A DNA stretch of 64,000 nucleotides from Portulaca oleracea (lineage: Eukaryota > Streptophyta > Magnoliopsida > Caryophyllales > Portulacaceae), in the NCBI GenBank assembly GCA_029582165.1, contig CM055886.1:26536669-26600668 (forward strand). Direction: 5' to 3'. The notes below the pieces were generated by a model. That model had not been told where the DNA came from. It saw nothing but the letters and a program-made list of their open reading frames with translations, and did no database searches. The position numbers were made by a program, and so were the translations under genes. Positions 60,301-64,000 of this stretch are shown here, one piece after another. Position 1 is the stretch's first letter, and each line of letters opens with the position of its first letter.

Positions 60301-63300
60301 AATATAAACATTCTATCACCCATGTTTGCCAGTGTAAAAATTGCTTTGTTTTATTATTCTGGCACCCACCAGCATAAAAGTTATGGATAAAAGTGACATG
60401 TCCCTCATCAATACCATTGGGTCCAAAGTCCATTCAGTTTTGTGGCTAAACTATGTCAGCAAAAACCTCACAGCTGGAGGTGAAGCTAGTAATAGGTCCA
60501 CATCAGCTTAATTTCAAGTTATAATTGCATATAAAGAAATAAATTTGCATGTAGAAGATACATACCAAAGATTGCAATACTGTATAGTAACTCCCTTTCA
60601 ACCAGTACCCGTAGGCCATATTAACTGCAGTATTCAGTAAAACTTCAGTTGCAGGCTGGGGCAATCAGCTAGCAATTGTATGCAAAGGGGGTTGTGTGTG
60701 CAGAGAGAGATTATCATATCACGTGCTGAATATACATGTCAAAAGAATGAAAGGAAGCAGGTGTGATCTCCCTTCTTATACACGCTGACAAGTGAAATAT
60801 GCAAACTAAAATCCTATCAACAAAGCTACCAACAAAGTAGAATGAATTGAAAATCCACAGATTCAGCTATCAGAGTATCCGAGACACCTCTCCATCCCCC
60901 CCCCCCCCCCAACATACACACACACACACATTAACAAAAAGAAAAAAGAAAAAGGTTTTGTCAGAATCAACTCAAGGCACTCATTACAAATGCTTCATTT
61001 TGTTAAACGCAGGTCAGTTTTGATGAAATATGATCATGTAGCAGTTAAAGCATAGGAAGAAACCCAGCTCACCAGCAAACCACGACTATATTGTGAAGAA
61101 GGAAAGCGCAATCAACATCAAAGATTTCCGCCCTTTCAGCTTGGTGGGGAGCATTTATAAGCTTTTATCTAAGGATTCAGCTCTTAGATTAATGAGTGTT
61201 ATTGGGGACCTCATTTCAATTAATTGAAACCCTTCGTTGGGGGCGTCAAATTTGGATGTTGTTATGATTGCTAATGAGCTTATTGATTCGAGGGTCAAAG
61301 CAAATAAGCCAAGAGCAGTGTGCAAATTAGATATTGAAAAGATTTATGATCATGTCAATTGTGATTTTCTTCTTTATGTCATGGGCTTTGGGGATAATTG
61401 GCTTGCATGGATTCGTCAGTGCATCTCAACCACTTCTTTTGCAGTCCTTGTAAATGGTTCCCCTACTGAGTTCTTCAACGCTTTTAGGGGGCTCCTGGCA
61501 AGGAGACCCATTATCACCTCTTCTCTTCTTGCTAGCCATGGAGGTGGTCTAGGATGTTACAATCGGCTTTGACCAAAGGGTTGTTATCTGGTTTTTCTGT
61601 GGAGCGGTCGAACTCGAGAAACTTGTGTGTTTCTCATCTTCTTTTTTGCGGATGACACCATCATTTTCTGTGATATTGATTGCAAACAGTTGGACAATCT
61701 TGGACGCGTTCTAACTTGGTTCGAGGTTGTTTCTGGTTTGAGAATTAATTTGGCAAAAAGTTCTATTATACCTATGGGTCAAGTGAACAATTTGCAATTG
61801 CTATCAAGTATTTTGGGGGTTGTATTTAGTCTTTGCCAACTACATGCCTTGGTCTTCCACCAGGCGACAGTTTCAAGAAGTTAGATATATAGAATCCGGT
61901 GATCGAAAGGTTCGAGAAGAAACTCTTGGGATGGAAATCAAAATATCTTTTGAGGGGGGGAGGGGGATAAGGAGTGTTCTCTCAGGCATTCTGACTTTCT
62001 TTCTATTTTCCCTATTCCTGCTTCTGTGGCAAATAAGTCGGAAGTAATTCAAACAAAATTCCTTTGGGGTGCTTTTGGGAGCGATTTCAAGTATCATCTG
62101 ATGAGATGGAACATTGTGAAGCAGCTTATCTCAATGGAGGGACTTGGAGTGAGAGATTTAAGTCTTTGTAATGTGGCGCTTCTCAGGAAGTGGTTATGGA
62201 GATTCATGAATGAGAATGGTAATCTCGGGGGGGGAAGGTAATTACAATCAAATATGGTGAAGTGAACTCTGGTGGGTACCCTCAATACCCAATGGTTCAT
62301 ATGGTTGTAGTCTTTAGAAGTATACTGTTAAGGATAGGGAGAGTTTCTATCCACATGTTTCTTTTGTTGTGGGCGTTGGTTCTACCATTTCCTACTGGCG
62401 TGATCGTTGGTGCTTGAAGGCTCCATTGAAAGATCGCCTCCCTGCTCTATATGTTCTTGCAGTGGATAGAAATAATCATATTGCAGATTATTGAGAGCAA
62501 TCTTTAGGGTCTTATGTTTGGTCTCCTATTTTTGTTATGGAGGTTTTGCAGACGAAGGTTATTTGGTTAGTTTTTTCAATGCCCTTAGTGAGGCCAAATT
62601 TTGAGACTCCTCACAAGACATAGTGAGATGGGCCTTGAGTAAGAATGGGGTTTTTTTTTCCATGAGCTAGTACTATTCAAATCTACGTAGCTTGGATTCA
62701 TCCCAATTGCATCTTTTGGAAACTGGAGCTTTCCCAGCTAGCATTATATAGAAGTGTTTTGCCCGTTTGAAGGTTGCATTTTTTGTCGGGTAAGCAACAC
62801 ACAAGAGCATCTTGACTTGTGATAATTTACAAAAATAAGGGGAAGATTATGGCTAATAGGTGTAGCATGTGCAAGATGGATCTTGAATATCCAAATTAGG
62901 AGTCATCTCCTATCTTGGGAGAGTTTCTTTGGCAAGGAACCCAAGAAGAAGGCCTTGGTTATGCCACATGTGATTTTTTGGGTATCAAGAACCAAAGGGT
63001 TTTTGCGGGAATTGAAATCCTTCTTCAAAGATTGAAAGACAATTTTGTCAAAGTCTGTCTACTACTTTTGGGTGACTAGAAAGTTTAGCTCTTCTTTGAT
63101 GTGATAGATTTTGTGGATAGTTTTTTTTGGTAGTACATAAGTTTGTATGGTACTAGTTGAGCATCAATTCTTTTAACCCTATTATTAATATATATCATTT
63201 TCCTATCAAAAAAATTATTGTGAAGAATATTTGATCCAACATTCTCTATTTTCGGGAAATGATCACGTAAGAAACAATCAACAAATTGCCATCCGCATTA

Positions 63301-64000
63301 ACAAAATATGAATAACCAAGTTATATAGTATGTAATCAAGGCACTATTTTCAGGGTGAGGGGGATTATTGTTGTTCTTTTAATTTGGCTTTATGGGTAGT
63401 ATGTAATATACCTTTGGTATGATGATCCTTGCATCAACCCTCTTGATCATGACAGTGATGAGAAACATTCAAGGCCCCACAAAAAAACTCAAAAGGGGGG
63501 ATGGAAAAGAATACTAACATAAGGAACAAATGATCTATGCATATAAAAAAAACAAATGGATTGACGAAGTTCTACACCACGTATTAAAGCAAAAGATAGG
63601 AAAGTAAAATGAAGAATGAGCAACGATCATTGACGCTGGACATAATCTTCAATTAAGATGTACACAGGTGTGCCACTTCACAACCAAACAAGAAGGACCA
63701 TGCTTTCAAACATCTCATTTAGTCCACTACATTCCGAAATTGAAATTTTTGCCAGATTGACTCTTACATTTACGGAAATTGATTAACAGATTCAAGGTAA
63801 CAAATAATAGAAAAGTGCAGAAGATAGAGAGAAACCATGTAGTCACAAGGAAAATGGAAGGATATGAGAAGCAATCACCTAAACCCAAAGCCAATATGTT
63901 TGGAAGAGGACGTGCGCTATAGAACAGCAAGTGAAACTGAAGGACTGTTAATATCACATAGAATGCCTCCACTTGACGACCAAACTTGCTTCTGATCTGT
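51357..64000 (-). CDS. ALG12: ALG12/EBS4-type dolichyl-P-Man:Man7GlcNAc2-PP-Dol alpha-1,6-mannosyltransferase (5' part outside window)
   Basis: Exons (minus strand): 64000-63879 (partial), 60624-60566, 59664-59593, 57188-57125, 56986-56883, 56414-56343, 56050-55964, 55871-55804, 55129-55061, 54972-54890, 54241-54142, 52709-52644, 51632-51536, 51434-51357 (TGA). All junctions are GT-AG and the frame is continuous for about 380 codons. The translation shows the multi-spanning GT22 pattern: [90 protein letters not shown] and [17 protein letters not shown]. The family adds the eighth mannose to the lipid-linked N-glycan precursor on the ER luminal side. The N-terminus with the catalytic acidic loop lies beyond 64000. 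It looks functional. Confidence 0.93.
51720..52130. repeat. GTAAATTTGG / TTTACCC-rich intronic repeat
   Basis: Left half repeats GGTAAATTTGG and GGGTAAA; right half carries the complement (AAATTTACCC, ACCCAAATTTG), so the stretch could fold on itself. Similar words occur in the PPR intron (49255-49480) and at 59280-59500. Ends and duplication are not resolved. Confidence 0.45.
52913..53475. mobile_element. hAT-like MITE in an ALG12 intron (563 bp)
   Basis: Ends CTAGGAAGCACGGAC and GTCCGTGCTTCATAG are 15-bp inverted repeats with one mismatch. The flanks GACATACC (52905-52912) and GACATATC (53476-53483) form an 8-bp duplication with one difference. The interior is rich in ACACG and CGTGT words. 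It lies in the intron 52710-54141. Confidence 0.85.
59181..59269 (-). pseudogene. Partial duplicate of an ALG12 exon and its donor side
   Basis: The segment repeats sequence found at 59516-59634, including 35 bp of the exon 59664-59593 (59216-59250 against 59600-59634, about two differences). About 50 bp carrying the splice donor is missing from the duplicate. A TTTACC-rich repeat (59280-59500) lies between the copies. The duplicate exon piece lacks a donor and is probably not spliced. Confidence 0.65.
59280..59500. repeat. TTTACCAAA-rich intronic repeat
   Basis: Many near-tandem TTTACCAAAA units of about 10-11 bp. Similar words appear at 49255-49480 and 51750-52110. Confidence 0.55.
60899..60928. 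repeat. Poly-C and (CA)n tract in an ALG12 intron
   Basis: About a dozen C residues followed shortly by ACACACACAC. Another C run lies at about 54349-54366. Confidence 0.8.
61101..63215 (+). mobile_element. 5'-truncated LINE relic in an ALG12 intron, antisense to the gene
   Basis: A perfect 12-bp duplication TATTGTGAAGAA (61089-61100 and 63216-63227) brackets the relic. The right side ends TCCTATCAAAAAAATT, an eroded poly-A tail. The content is ORF2 from the RT onward: [43 protein letters not shown] and [10 protein letters not shown], with many stops and frameshifts. The tail region is unreadable as protein. The relic enlarges the intron 63878-60625 to about 3.25 kb without disturbing the exons. 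Confidence 0.87.

Overview
The window looks like transposon-rich, AT-rich nuclear DNA of a flowering plant, most likely a eudicot. The evidence is short exons split by AT-rich GT-AG introns, plant-type copia elements primed by initiator-Met tRNA, solo LTRs, L1-type LINEs with RVT_3 RNase H, and many MITEs (Stowaway, Tourist/PIF-Harbinger, hAT, Mutator-like). I could not assign a species. All calls come from reading the sequence and remembering protein families; no database was searched.

Layout, left to right. 1-9 kb is layered LINE debris: an RNase H relic split by a short copia-type element, an RRM-type LINE ORF1 relic split by a hAT MITE, and an ORF1-only LINE copy with a 14-bp target-site duplication (TSD). 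9.3-12 kb is a three-level nest of inverted-repeat elements holding an array of ~250-bp repeats that flips orientation. 12-24 kb is gene-free: a 778-bp hAT element, a solo LTR, a Stowaway, three MITE-like units strung between (TA)n tracts, and smaller elements. 24-34 kb holds two more non-autonomous copia-type elements, one with domains in scrambled order, and two related solo LTRs. 35-37 kb carries pieces of three unrelated host genes (DAHP synthase, a PHD-finger protein, a calcium-dependent protein kinase), which looks like transposon capture. 37.2-43.6 kb is a long, slightly decayed L1-type LINE.

The only host genes that look functional are at the right end, both on the minus strand. A two-exon PPR gene (47465-50242, 535 aa) resembles Arabidopsis At1g02150. 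The last 14 exons of an ALG12/EBS4-type alpha-1,6-mannosyltransferase (51357 to beyond 64000) resemble At1g02145. From memory these two loci are also neighbours in Arabidopsis, so the pair probably marks conserved microsynteny. The ALG12 introns hold a hAT MITE, a 2.1-kb LINE relic and a duplicated piece of one of its own exons, but every exon keeps its frame.

The most unusual points are: a repeatedly inserted gag-protease-only copia family, a copia derivative with rearranged domains, an ORF1-only LINE insertion, the three-gene capture cluster, the nested palindromic element at 9.3-12 kb, and a 1.15-kb LINE inter-ORF region with two hydrophobic ORFs.
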